In this document: positions 11,001-21,116 of the stretch, piece after piece
How the letters are laid out: every line of letters starts with the position of its first letter
Position numbering within the stretch: position 1 is the stretch's first letter
From: Viola odorata
Lineage: Eukaryota; Streptophyta; Magnoliopsida; Malpighiales; Violaceae
NCBI GenBank assembly: GCA_963691705.1
Contig: OY829540.1
Span: 2,556,001-2,620,000 of the forward strand
Direction of reading: 5' to 3'
DNA length: 64,000 bases
The notes under the pieces: generated by a model
The model's database searches: none
The model's input: the letters and a program-made list of their open reading frames with translations, nothing else
Told to the model about the DNA's origin: nothing
Translations under genes and position numbers: made by a program

Positions 11001-11674
11001 CTTATAGTATGCTTCTGGGACGACCATGGATCCACTCAGCAGGAGCTGTTCCTTCTTCCTTACACCAATGCATCAAGTATGTGATGGATGGTGTCCTCAT
11101 CACGGTAAAGGCAGAGGAAGCTTTGATTTTGGCTAAGCATTCTTCTGTGCCCTACATCGAGACTACTGAAACTTTGGAGAGTTCATTCCAAGCTTTTGAG
11201 ATCGTGAATGCTGATTGGATAAGAGAAGGATCCCCCATTCCTGAGCCTAAGATCTCTAAAGCTGCTATAATGACTGCCAAGGTGATGCTGAAAGATGGCT
11301 TCCAGTTTGAAAAGGGGCTCAGAGTCAAGTTACAAGGATCGAAGAGCTTCGGAGACCGTTTCGGTTTGGGGTACAAGCCAAGCAAGGCCGATTTTGATAG
11401 GGTCTCTAAGGAAAAGAAAGAGAGGCGTCTCGCTAAGTTGTTTGGGCATGACGTGCCAAACATGAAGATGGCTATCCCTCACATCAGGGTAACGTTCCCT
11501 TTTGCAGCTGAAGTCATCAACCCTGGTTCTGTCATGATCAAAACGACTTCGGACTTCCACATTTGTACTCTTGGAGAAGAAGAACCGTCTCACAGTTCAT
11601 TCATTTCCGTGAAGAAGTCTGGGGAGCTAGTGTGCAACTGGACCGCTACCGTGCTTCCCGATGTCTCTATGTAA
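8036..11674 (+). CDS. gag-pro: Ogre gag-protease polyprotein (unspliced form)
   Basis: 1212 residues from the ATG at 8036 to TAA at 11672-11674. In order: an N-terminal coiled coil (residues ~10-45); a Ser/Pro/Gln linker; the retrotransposon gag domain (~230-390, with the 'TWRDLSDAFLKQYKF' and 'YAQRWRELAAR' segments); a Pro-rich run (~415-510); and two Cys/His knuckle-like motifs, at ~556 (C-x2-YH...GH...C) and ~655 (C-x2-C...H...C). The aspartic protease has active-site D-N-G-S near residue 920 and the terminal 'LLGRPW' motif near 1000. A Gly-rich stretch near 1100 ('FGDRFGLGYKP') resembles a G-patch. The TAA stop lies inside the splice donor (AT|GTAA), so splicing removes it and continues into pol. 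Confidence 0.92.
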   Translation: MAEQVGTDKAFETKIAELEEQLRITRERALQAEKERDEMMHAKTWKDPEGPTLDYPLGFYPSSSHAMGPISSSVAAGSSISQPFSSQGVQWKWQSPFLSFNSFTTPAVTSTVISTLGQDVPPLNPSLADLTLGSGKNQDHSELQYVQPTQSHPTQLAVPELSRVLFPSGNRTQPQGSFEHPQTIGFGPVKAEESSRDRLSLLEERLRAVEGADPFDPMGPADMCMVPGITIPLNFKIPEFEKYTGIECPKTHLRVYCNKMSEVIHNEPLLIHLFRESLARHALTWYMGLDRVKIRTWRDLSDAFLKQYKFNTEVAPDRSDLQNMEKKDNEMVKTYAQRWRELAARIYPPLNDKELVSIFVNTFKSPYYTYLISNPSSSFSDMVLVAERVEQGIKSGRIIVPTPEVTPKKAPIPKKDISFVSPQPTHQKPFPPPPPYSSPPPYPFLSPPPPPSLYQPTFFPSMPVANVAPQYPASFPPFPSPPPQMPQQPTQPRPYNPPKNPSNQNNRWNHEPLPPLPVPLGEIYKHLLAAGQIAPTPIQPLQPPYPKWYDPNARCTYHAGAPGHTLENCTAFKGKVHHLIKCGWISFEGLAKGPNTTTNPLPNHALGGGGVNAISVEEVVNRSLSVLGLPRKELFHVLAQGGYLQRSENSSCLFCPGARKHGVQDCAVFLQKVEQLMDFGIIQIEKKTYVAEEVGVIEDGFSSPYSFEYVSQTGASTMAPPKLVFKFAQNIPTKDLHAVPFNYGYEVVTTPPFVAPTGPVMGETSNIGGMTRSGRCYVSEEVELQRQAKGKSLMLPEKIAEKVQESNKPVSEDDATEFLKIMKQSEFSIIEQLKKTPARISIMELILTSEPHRRALLKVLNEAFVTKDITVEGVGNLIGRIQAVSSITFSEEEMDPAGTGHNKALYITVECKGHVVAKALIDNGSALNVLPKHVLEQLPVDISHMKPSGMMARAFDGTIREIIGNIDLDVVIGPHTFTLTFQVMEIRPAYSMLLGRPWIHSAGAVPSSLHQCIKYVMDGVLITVKAEEALILAKHSSVPYIETTETLESSFQAFEIVNADWIREGSPIPEPKISKAAIMTAKVMLKDGFQFEKGLRVKLQGSKSFGDRFGLGYKPSKADFDRVSKEKKERRLAKLFGHDVPNMKMAIPHIRVTFPFAAEVINPGSVMIKTTSDFHICTLGEEEPSHSSFISVKKSGELVCNWTATVLPDVSM

Positions 11675-11825
11675 TTTCTTTTTTTCAAGACATGCATCCA
11701 TGGCTTTTAAATTTCCCTAAACGGAGAAAACTCTTTTGTAGAGCTTATGCTCCCTTTTATCGTATTAATATAATTACGCGGTTTCCTTTCCAAATATCTT
11801 TTGTCTTTTGTATTTTTATTTTCAG
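11671..11825 (+). other. Ogre intron between protease and reverse transcriptase (155 bp)
   Basis: The donor is GTAATT at 11671. The acceptor is a pyrimidine-rich tract ending TTTTCAG at 11825. Exon 1 ends with two bases of a codon and the first base after the intron completes it, so the gag-pro frame joins the pol frame exactly (8036-11670 plus 11826-15264 = 7074 nt, 2357 residues). A spliced intron at this position is known in Ogre elements. The exact sites here are my reading. Confidence 0.85.
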
Positions 11826-14800
11826 GATAAATATTAATTCGGATTGTCTTGATATACCCTATGTCTTTACTGGTGAAGAGATTATCGCCGCAACAGAGGA
11901 TGAGTTTGAGATTCCGCATAAGTTAGCCCGTTTGGTAGAGAATTCTGAGAGGAAGATAGTCCCTCACCAGGAGGAGTTGGAAGAGATAAACTTGGGGGCA
12001 AGCAATGATGATCAGAAGGCTGTCAAAATCGGAACAACCTTGAATTCTGTTCAGAAAGAGAGGTTGATTTTACTTCTCAAAGAGTACGTGGACGTGTTCG
12101 CATGGTCATATGAAGATATGCCGGGTCTTGACCCTAATATAGTGGAGCACCGTATTCCGTTGAAGTCCGAGTACAAGCCTGTAAAACAGAAACTCCGAAG
12201 GATGCACCCTGATGTTCTTTTGAAGATAAAAGAAGAAGTCACAAAACAGCTAGATGCGAGTTTCCTAAGAGTTGCTGAATACCCGGAATGGGTCGCCAAT
12301 ATCGTGCCAGTACCGAAGAAGGATGGGAAAGTTCGCATGTGTGTGGATTTCCGTGATCTTAATCGAGCAAGTCCCAAAGATGACTTCCCCCTTCCTCATA
12401 TTGATGTCCTAGTAGACAGTGCCGCCCATAATGGCATGTTCTCCTTCATGGATGGATTTTCAGGGTACAATCAGATTAAGATGGCTCCTGAAGATAGCGA
12501 GAAAACGACCTTCATCACACCTTGGGGAACCTTTTGCTACAAAGTGATGCCCTTCGGTTTGAAGAATGCAGGTGCCACTTACCAGCGTGCCGCTGTTACT
12601 TTGTTTCATGACATGATGCATAAAGAAGTTGAGATATATGTCGATGACATGATAGCCAAGTCTTGCGAGGCACAAAATCATGTTGACGTCCTAAAGAAAG
12701 TATTTGAAAGGTTGAGGCAGTTTCAGTTACGCTTGAATCCGGCCAAATGTACTTTTGGAGTGACATCAGGGAAGTTATTAGGGTTTATCGTCAGTAACAA
12801 AGGTATAGAAGTAGATCCCGACAAGGTGAAGGCGATTCAAGAGTTACCTTCTCCCAAAACCGAGAAGGAAGTACGGAGTTTCCTAGGGCGTATTAACTAT
12901 ATTGCCCGCTTCATTAGTCAGTTGACACTTACCTGCGAGCCGATGTTCAGAATGCTGAGAAAGAATGGAGACGCAGAATGGGACGAGGGTTGCCAAAAAG
13001 CTTTTGAGAAGATCAAGGCGTATTTACAGAATCCTCCGGTGTTGATCCCTCCGACGCAAGGACGCCCTTTACTTATGTATTTAACAGTCACAACTAGTGC
13101 CATGGGTTGTGTTTTGGGGCAACATGATGAATCTGGGAGGCGTGAGCAAGCCATTTACTATCTGAGTAAGAAATTCAATGAATGTGAGATGCGTTATTCC
13201 ATGTTAGAACGGACTTGTTGCGCTTTAGCATGGAGTGCTCGAAGACTCAGGCATTATATGTTATATTACACAACGTGGTTGATTTCCCGCATGGATCCTT
13301 TGAAGTATATTTTTGAGAAACCATACTTGTCGAGTAGAATTTGTAGATGGCAGGTCTTGTTGGCAGAATACGAGATCGTGTATGTGACTCAAAAGGCGGT
13401 TAAAGCAAGTGCTCTCGCCGATCACTTGGCTGACCATGCTATGGATGAATACGAACCACTAAAGTTTGATTTTCCGGATGAAGATATAGTGGTGATTGAC
13501 GCTGAGCTTAAGGAAAATACGGAGAAAGATGAGTGGTGGACCATGTTCTTCGATGGTGCGGTGAACCTTTCAGGAAAAGGAGTGGGCGCTGTGATCATTG
13601 CACCAGATGGCCGACAATTCCCCGTGGCTTGCAGATTGAATTTCCCATGTACAAATAACATTGCTGAGTATGAAGCATGCATCAATGGATTAATGGCGGC
13701 AATCGATTTGAAGGTGAAAAGATTGGAGATTTTTGGAGACTCCGTTCTTGTCATTTATCAAGCGCAAGATTTGTGGCAAACTAGAGATTCAAAGCTGATA
13801 CCTTACCAAAAATTGCTCACCAAGCTTATAGATGAGTTCGAAGAAACTAAGTTTAATCGGATTGATCGAGAGAAGAATCGTTTTGCAGATGCATTAGCTA
13901 CTCTAGCTTCTATGTTCAAACTGGAATGCGGGGTAATGCTCCAACCACTAAGAGTAGAAGTGAGAGAGACTCCAGCATGTTGTGCTGCCTTAGAAGATGA
14001 GCCTGATGGGAAGCCGTGGTTCCACGATCTGGTGCAATTCATCAAATATCGAGAATACCCACCGGGAGCAGCTCAGAGTGATAAGAAAACTCTTCAGCGT
14101 TTGGCTTTAGACTTCTACCTCGATGGTGAAGTTTTGTATAAAAGGAGAGCAGATGGTGCCTTGATTCGTTGTGTTACTGTTCATGAAGCTAAGAAGATCA
14201 TGACTGCAACCCATGAAGGAGTTTGCGGCACGCATGCCAGTGGACACATGATGGTGAGACAGATCATGAGACGAGGTTACTTTTGGCTCACTATGGAGCG
14301 AGATTGCATCGATTACGTCAGAAAATGTCACAAATGTCAGATTTACGCTGATCACATCCATGTACCTCCTACCCCTCTTTTTAACATGACATCCCCTTGG
14401 CCTTTCGCAATGTGGGGAATTGACATCATCGGTCAGATTCATCCGAAAGCTTCCAACGGTCACCGATTCATCCTTGTTGCGATTGATTATTTCACAAAGT
14501 GGGTTGAAGCTACATCCTACCCGAACATCACTCAGAAGACAACCATGCGGTTCATCGAGAAAAACATCATTTGTCGCTATGGGGTCCCTGAAACAATCAT
14601 TACAGATAATGGCACCAATTTAAATGGGAAGCTAATCGACAATCTTTGCAAACAATGGAAGATCAAACACCGAAACTCTTCGCCTTACCGTCCAAAGATG
14701 AATGGCGCGGTCGAAGCAGCAAACAAGAACTTGAAGAAGATCATTCAGAAGATGGTAGTTACCTACAAGGATTGGCATGACATGCTTCCTTTTGCTTTGC

Positions 14801-15264
14801 ACGCTTATCGGATCGCCATTCGTACTTCTACGGGAGCAACTCCTTACTCCTTAGTCTACGGCATGGAAGCAGTGATTCCACTCGAGGTGGAAATTCCTTC
14901 TCTTAGAATCTTGGCAGAATCAGAAGTGGAAGAGTCTGATTGGGCGAGAGTAAGGTATGAACAACTGAATCTAATTTCAGAGAAACGACTGACAGCAATG
15001 TGTCATGCTCAATTATATCAAAAAAGGATGGCAAATGCATATAACAAGAAAGTGCGACCTCGTGAGTTCAAAACCGGAGATTTAGTATTGAAGAAGATTC
15101 TTCCTCATCAGGAGGACAGTCGAGGGAAGTGGGCCCCTAAGTATGAAGGCCCATATGTGGTCAAGCACGCATTCTCTGGAAATGCTCTAAGGCTTACTAA
15201 TATGGATGGCGATGATTTACTGAGACCAGTGAACGCTGAATCTGTCAAGATGTACTTCGCATAG
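11826..15264 (+). CDS. pol: Ogre pol: RT, RNase H, archaeal-type RNase H, integrase
   Basis: The frame is open from before the acceptor to the TAG at 15262-15264, about 1146 codons. RT runs from about 12130 to 12700, with 'PVPKKDGK.RMCVDFRDLN', 'FSFMDGFSGYNQI' and the catalytic Y-V-D-D near 12636. The RT-linked RNase H follows (about 12960-13430, ending in the ALADHLA-type region). A second RNase H of the archaeal type begins near 13540 ('FFDGAVN', then 'TNNIAEYEA' and 'GDS'), a hallmark of the Tat lineage. The integrase HHCC zinc finger is at about 14220-14340 (CHKC). The integrase core has the D,D,E residues in 'WGIDIIG' (~14418), 'ITDNGT' (~14602) and 'AVEAAN' (~14711), followed by a C-terminal 'FKTGDLVLKK' module. 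There is no initiator of its own; it is made from the spliced gag-pro-pol RNA. No internal stop was seen. Confidence 0.93.
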
Positions 15265-16224
15265 AAAGCTGTAGACAACGCCCCCCTTCGATCAAAAGAC
15301 ATAAGGGATTTGTCATGACAAGACATTTAATATTTATTCTGAATTAATAAAATGAGCATTTTTCTAAAAACAACTTGCATATTTAAAACTCTCATCTTAA
15401 CCCTTGAGGCGACAAAAAGGAAGCATGGTACCAACGGTCAAGGGGAATAGTTCGAATTATAAAGGCTGCCTTCAGCCGTATTTCACTAATCAATGTTAAG
15501 TTTTGCAGGAAGTCTAACCTTTGTTTTGCAGAGGTACCTTTTAAGCATCCGAGTGGAGCCACCAGCTTCTGAGTAGAGCTGGATTTAAGTTTATGCATCG
15601 CGATATTCGAGGGGAGACGTCCGAGTGAATCCGCATTTTACTTTTTCTAAGACATCCGAGTGGAGTCATCAGTATCCGAGTTAGAACTGAGTTTTTCTTT
15701 TTAGGCATCCGAGTGGAGCCATCAGAGTCTGAGTAGAGCTGAATTTTTCAACATCCGAGTGGGGTTGTCGGCTTCTGAGTAGAACCGTATTTCAAGACGT
15801 CCGAGTGGAGTCATCAGTATCCGAGTGGAGCTGAATTTGCAAGGCATCCGAGTGGAGCCACCAGCGTCTGAGCAGAGCTGGATTTACGTTTATGCATCGC
15901 AGTATTCGAGGGGAGACGTCCGAGTGAAGCTGCATTTTACATTCTTGCAAGGCATCTGAGTAGAGCCATCAGCATCCGAGGGGAGCTAAGTTTATTTTTC
16001 CACAAATTAAATTGTTGCGTCTACATCTGATCGAAAAGAGGTAAATTTACATTTAAGCAATTTATATTTCTGCGAAGTGTCCGAGTAAAGGTACGTCCAC
16101 ATTTTCGGGTGAGGTCATTTCCTTTGTTTTTTTAACCCTGCATTTCAAACATTCGTGGTACTGGGGCAACCGTCTTTACTGCTCATCAAAAATTTAAAGT
16201 TACACTTTATTTTTGATAAGACAG
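15265..16224 (+). repeat. Ogre 3' untranslated region with a 'CATCCGAGTGGAG' minisatellite
   Basis: After pol, about 15545-15985 holds some ten imperfect units built on 'CATCCGAGTGGAGCCATCAG' and a degenerate partner ending in 'GAGTAGAGCTGRATTT'. A higher-order period of about 299 bp is visible: the long variant with 'GGATTTA.GTTTATGCATCGC' occurs at 15545 and again at 15844. Tandem repeats in the 3' untranslated region of Ogre/Tat elements are known and can seed satellite DNA. Confidence 0.85.
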
Positions 16225-16239
16225 TAAAGAGGGGGCAAC
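16225..16239 (+). other. Polypurine tract of the Ogre element
   Basis: TAAAGAGGGGGCAAC lies directly before the TG of the 3' LTR, the expected site for plus-strand priming. Confidence 0.8.
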
Positions 16240-18910
16240 TGTTGCTACCCGATTTTTGACATAAGTCATCATTACCATATCATAACATACCCACATTTTT
16301 ATTTTTATCGTCCATGATTATTGTTGATTATTATTAAGTATTATTATTATTATTATCATTATCATTATTACCATTATTTATCCTGGTATTTTGTTTTATG
16401 TTTTTGTTCGTATTTTTATTCGAGCTTTTATCAGTTTATCGGACCATTAGCTCGAACTAATTACCCATAATCGCCGAACCAGCTCTTCCTCCTTATTTTT
16501 CAAACGAAATCAGACACACTCTGCTCACATCTCCCATTTTTCAAACAGAATCAGATACCCTTCGTTTTTCAAAGATCTCTCTGACATTCAAAGATCGTCT
16601 CGCTCCTACCCGTTACCTCATTAATGCACCGATCTCCCTCTCCCTTACCTTACCCTCTATAAATCCATCCCTCTGCCAAATCAATCGGGGCCTCTCGGTC
16701 AGCTTCAACCACCTCACAAATCAACCAATCTCAATCCCTGCAACAAGCCTCCCAAACTGATCCCAAATCCACCCCTAAAATCAGCCAGCAAACAACCCAA
16801 AACAGCCCTAAAATCAGCCAGCAAACAACCCAAAACAGCCCTAAAATCAACCAGCAATCAGCCCTAAATCCACCCCTAAAATCAGCCAGCAAACAACCCA
16901 AAACAGCCCCTAAAATCAACCAGCAATCACCCCGAAAACCACCCAAAATCAGCCCCAAATCAACCAGCAATCAGCCCCAAAAAAACCATTCAAAATCAGT
17001 CCTAAAATCTACCCAAATCAGCCCCAAAATCCACCCAAAAACCCCACCCAAAATCAGAACCAACAAAACCCAGCCTCACTGCTCTACCCGCCAACAAAAC
17101 CCAGCCACCACCGTCCCGATCGCCGCCGAACTCCACAGCCACTCACCCGATCGCCGCTGCTCGCCGCTGCTCCTACGCTCCCTCGCTACCACAGTAATCC
17201 CCTTTATTTTCCTGTTGCCGTGATGTTTGTTTATTTGTTTAATGGTGCAGGAAAAGATTTAAGAAGAAGGGGAAGAGGTGTTTGGGTGGAGATGATGACA
17301 GGCGGCGTTAAAGGGAGAAAGGAGATGAGATGTGATTGTAGGGTTGGGGCTGATTTTGTTATTCATTAAGTTTGGGCTTGGCCAATAGGCCGACCCATTA
17401 GGAAGGAAGGAGGCAAAGATGGGCTGAGGGTTATTAGGCTGGCCCCTCAGGAGTTGTTTTTATTTATTTATTCGTAGTTTGCTCATATGCATGCTTGTAA
17501 TATTTATTTATCCGTTTATTTGTTTATCACTTGTGCTACTAATCGATTTGTGATGCAGGTACCCGCCCGAAGAAATTTTCGTTAGTTTATCCTATTTATT
17601 ATACGATTGAATGCATGATTATTTAGAATTGTTAGAATTTAAAATAAACTTTTTTGCATGAGAATTAATTTATATCTATAACTCCCTTTAATAATTTCAC
17701 TCAAATCGACCCTTGCTTGAACGAATTAGGCTTAGTAATTACTCAACATTTTATTTTGTTAAATGCATGAAATAAAATAGGATTATTATTAAACATCACG
17801 CTTTAATTTAATTGCATGATTATTGATTATTAAAATCCTCAAATCTTCAATAATCCCCACAAATCAAAACGAATAAAATCAATCAAAGAAAACTAAACAA
17901 AGTAGTAAATAAACGTAGGATTAATCTTTTCCAATAACTTAAGCTCCTCTAAATTTTTAGGATAGTAAATCACCGGAAATACAAATCATTTGAAAGTGGA
18001 AAGATAGTAAATGGGCCTTAAGCCCAACTCGTAGAAAATACCTCCATATTTAATCCCCCTTATCATTAGAGTTACCTTTTAAAATGAGATTTAAATCTTT
18101 AATGTTGCGTGATTGTTTAAATTTAGTAATCCCTTGATATTTACTTTATGCTCATGGATGTATTAATGTTATCTTGATGAATGTGTTATGTGCGCGGCTT
18201 CAACCCCACTTCCCAGTTTTTTCTCTTTTCAACGTGTTTTCTCGCATTCATATAAATGATACTTTGCTAGTCTATGCATGCTTAGAATCACCTAGTAAAT
18301 AGGATTAATCATATGCATTTGCCCGATGATGTAGTAACTCATCTGTGATGATAGTGATTTCGATCGCCGTGATTCGTCTATGATTTACTAGGGTCGTCGC
18401 TTTAGTAAAGATTAATAATAAAATGGTAGTAATTTCACTTAATCAATCTTGCATGTAATCTGACTAATTTTTGAACTCGATTAAATATAACCGGAATAGG
18501 TATGCAAACCGACCTTTTTCTTTTTTAGAGGATAAAATGTTTATTTTCTTTTTAACAACTCGACAATAATTAGGATAAAATCAACCGAACCAACTAAAGA
18601 ATTAAAGCGACGATCCCCCCCTGAGGGCCCCAAATTACTTGTTTTTAACATGATTTTAAAACACCTCTTTTTAGAACCGGTAACCTTTTTAGGATGAGAC
18701 TTGGGTGCCTCACACCTTCCCAAGTCCATAAAACGACCCCGAACCGTTGTTCTCGGGTTTAGACCCTTTTTATTTGTGCCTTAGTTTTTGTTTTATTTTC
18801 TTCTTCTTTTTCAGACTTTTAGGTTTCCCTAAACCTTAGAAAATAGGGTGGCGACTTCATTGTTATGTGAATTTCTTTGCGTCCCGAATTTCGCTCGCGA
18901 CGGCGCGACA
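16240..18910 (+). repeat. 3' LTR of the Ogre element
   Basis: This 2671-bp LTR is nearly identical to the 5' LTR. Differences found by eye: A at 16301 against T at 2361; one extra C in 'CTTACCTTACCC' before the TATA box; and absence of one 45-bp minisatellite unit. The TATA box is at 16658-16663. It ends GGCGCGACA and is followed by the TSD GATAT. Confidence 0.95.
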
Positions 18911-18915
18911 GATAT
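18911..18915. repeat. Right target-site duplication of the Ogre element (GATAT)
   Basis: An exact copy of 2295-2299, directly after the terminal CA of the 3' LTR. Confidence 0.93.
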
Positions 18916-19158
18916 TTATGACTAAGCATTTATATCTTCAAAGGGAGACAATTACTGACTGGAAACTAAAAAATGGTTACATCAAGCAGCAATTGACCTC
19001 TCGGCGATAACTGACCAGCATTTGGGGAGTTAACGCGGGAGGGTAACTAAGAAAGGAGAAAATCAAAAAGTGTCATTTTATTCATTTTATAAAAGCCATA
19101 AGGCATCTACAGAAGGGCACAACGTGTGGAATTAATCATCGTTGGGCCAATAGGAAGG

Positions 19159-19557
19159 CTAATAACAGTATTCTTCATCCGAAAGCGGAAACTCCTCGTT
19201 AACAAATGGGAAAGGTTCCTCAACGATCCTTTCTTGACCCGGCTTTAACGAGCTTGACTCTCCCTTGGTAGCAGAAGTCGCGGTACCAGCACCGATATCG
19301 CTGATAGAACTCATTTCCATGAAATGATCAATGTGAGGAAACAGTTCGTCACCCTTTCGGACAGGTGTGGCATAGAAACAAGGAGACGGGTCGACCATCC
19401 TCGAGGATCTTCTCTTCTGTAACCTCTTACGACTTCTACGGCGAGGTAACCGCCTCTTTAGGCATGACGGTGAAGGAGGGTTATCAGAATCCGGGGAAGT
19501 CGGAGGAGTTGGGGGAGAGCTGCGTTCAGCAATATTTGAAGAGTATGAATCGGCCAT
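19159..19557 (-). pseudogene. Antisense ORF piece, Ser/Pro/Arg-rich
   Basis: A 132-codon minus-strand frame from the ATG at 19557 to a stop at 19159. It has a Ser/Pro-rich start, a strongly basic patch (RRLPRRRSRKRLQKRRSSR) and an acidic end. I recognise no domain. It lies between the antisense piece at 20050-20434 and the continuation beyond the Ogre insertion (2180-1452), so it is probably an exon-like part of the same Tat-type antisense gene. Whether it was one spliced gene or several ORFs cannot be told here. Confidence 0.4.
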
Positions 19558-20049
19558 GAAATCGCAAGTAGTTTTAACAGAGAAAGTTGAAGAAGAAGAT
19601 GAGCAGGAAAAGGGAGAAAAAGTCCCTTGAAATAGTCAGAACGATGAGTTTTTCCCTTCTTATCGCACGGCTTTTGAGAAAAAGGATACGTTTCGAAAAG
19701 AACGATCTTAATTGCAGAATCAGATCTTGTGATCACACCCATCGGGATTCTTCATCAATCAAGAGGCACCAAAAAATCGCTCAATCAATTGATGCTGGAG
19801 CGGCGGCGCGAAATTAATGCAGAACAGTTCGCAAGGATAACCGTTACAGAAGTCCAGCCAATGGCGGGCTCGTTTTCAGTTGGGCTGACATGGTCCCCCA
19901 CTGAAGCGTCAGTTAACATATCGCAAAAAAAGAAAGGTCACAAACGGAATAACGAAAAGATAGTTTATTTATTTATGGCCTAACGACCCGAGGTCTACAT
20001 CTGAGCATATACAAACAAAATAAAGGGAAGCAACGACAGTAACTGGCAG

Positions 20050-20434
20050 TCAAACATTGGACCCAGCATCGTCCTCCCCTGGCACCACTGAAACCTCCCT
20101 CAGTGCATCCGCAATGGCGGTCAGCTCAGAGGAGCAGACCCTCATCCCTTTCAGGCAGCACCCCAGCAAATCCTTCCGGAGACGCAGCATGGTGACCACC
20201 ACCTCGATGCGGGAGACGGCGACAGCCAGCTTCGTCACACTCTCCAAGGGACTGAAGTCCTCCAGGGAAGTCCCGAGCTGCCTGGACCAGAGAGGAGTCA
20301 TCATCCCCTGGAGCTCCATGATGTCCTCAGAGGTCTTCCTCATCATGGTGTCCAGGAAATCCACATCGGCCTCAGTCAAATTCTTCAAAGTGTGGGCTTT
20401 GGAGAGAAAAAAATTTCTTTGTCAGTTCGTCCAT
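20050..20434 (-). pseudogene. Antisense ORF piece with helical (coiled-coil-like) protein
   Basis: The minus strand reads about 113 codons from 20388 to 20050 with a regular Leu/Val heptad look. Upstream, an ATG at 20434 opens a short frame that is one base out of phase. The two join if one base in the T-run at about 20405-20411 is lost or gained, so the gene looks frameshifted. A minus-strand TATA-like box lies 57 bp upstream of that ATG (20491-20500). I recognise no domain. Confidence 0.4.
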
Positions 20435-20490
20435 GGTGAAAATGCCAAAAGAAATACTAGAAAGATGTGAAAATTGCGCGGAAGAAGGTC

Positions 20491-20500
20491 TAAATTTATA
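20491..20500 (-). promoter_or_regulatory. TATA-like box for the antisense ORF
   Basis: On the minus strand the sequence reads GGCCTATAAATTTAG, a good plant TATA context, 57 bp upstream of the ATG at 20434. It would drive transcription antisense to the retroelement remnant. Confidence 0.4.
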
Positions 20501-20635
20501 GGCCCCAAAGGAGTGGCGGATACAGACACGTGTCCCTTGAAGATTGAATCATCTCGTTAACCGCCGCAGAGCGGTAGAAACCAAAGGAAGCGACAACCCT
20601 TGGTAAACACTCGGGCTCATTTTAAGTTGGGTTTA

Positions 20636-21116
20636 TGATAACAATCAGGACTATTTTTGGGGCGTTATTGTCACTACGCCTGCGTTAAGGACGGACATAG
20701 AAATGCCTACCGCAGAGGATGTTACCCCTCATCGAGAAAAGAGCCCTGGGATGGTCGACATCAGCGCAGGGGGGGTCTCACGCGTCATCTATCCGCACGC
20801 ACGGCGTTATCCCATCCCAGGACAGTCATGACATCACCCAGAGCTGCTGTCCCTAACGTCACTCGGAGATATCGTCATTGACATCACTCGAAGATATCGT
20901 CCTTTATGTTGTTGGAGGCGTTATCTTCCCCAGATAACGCCCTCGCGTAGCCTATAAATACCCCACCATTCAAAAGGTCAGGTAAGCCTAAGATTGCTAC
21001 CCGAACCCCTGCTATTTTGAACCGCCTTACTAACTTAAGCATCGGAGTGTCTACGCCGGAGCTCCCCCTCCGGCGCTTTGCAGGTACCCTCGACGTCAGC
21101 TACAGTAACCCCTAAC
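20636..21116 (+). repeat. LTR-like block, Tat-type remnant (plus orientation)
   Basis: The block begins TGATAACAAT and ends CCCCTAACA. Inside is a TATA box in CCTATAAATACCCC at about 20951, followed by GC-richer R/U5-like sequence. With the antisense ORFs to its left, it fits the 3' LTR of a Tat-lineage element whose gag-pol part is missing. The boundaries are uncertain, no partner LTR is in the window, and no TSD was found. Confidence 0.45.

Larger units (their letters stand above)
2300..18910 (+). mobile_element. Full-length Ogre-type (Tat lineage) Ty3/gypsy retrotransposon
   Basis: The 16,611-bp element has LTRs of 2715 and 2671 bp (TG...CA), a 5-bp TSD, a PBS matching a tRNA-Arg 3' end, and a purine tract before the 3' LTR. 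The gene order is ORF1, gag-protease, an intron, then RT-RNaseH-archaeal-type RNaseH-integrase. A separate ORF1 before gag, very long LTRs, a tRNA-Arg PBS, an intron between protease and RT, and a 3' untranslated minisatellite are together the known hallmarks of Ogre elements. All three ORFs read without internal stops. The only LTR differences I found by eye are one substitution, a 1-bp indel and one 45-bp repeat-unit indel, so the insertion is very recent. It landed in an older Tat-like remnant, whose antisense ORF region it interrupts. Confidence 0.95.

Noticed and set aside
15545..15985. Regular repeats that could suggest a CRISPR array
   Set aside because: The units are adjacent and imperfect with no unique spacers, and the DNA is plant retrotransposon 3' UTR.
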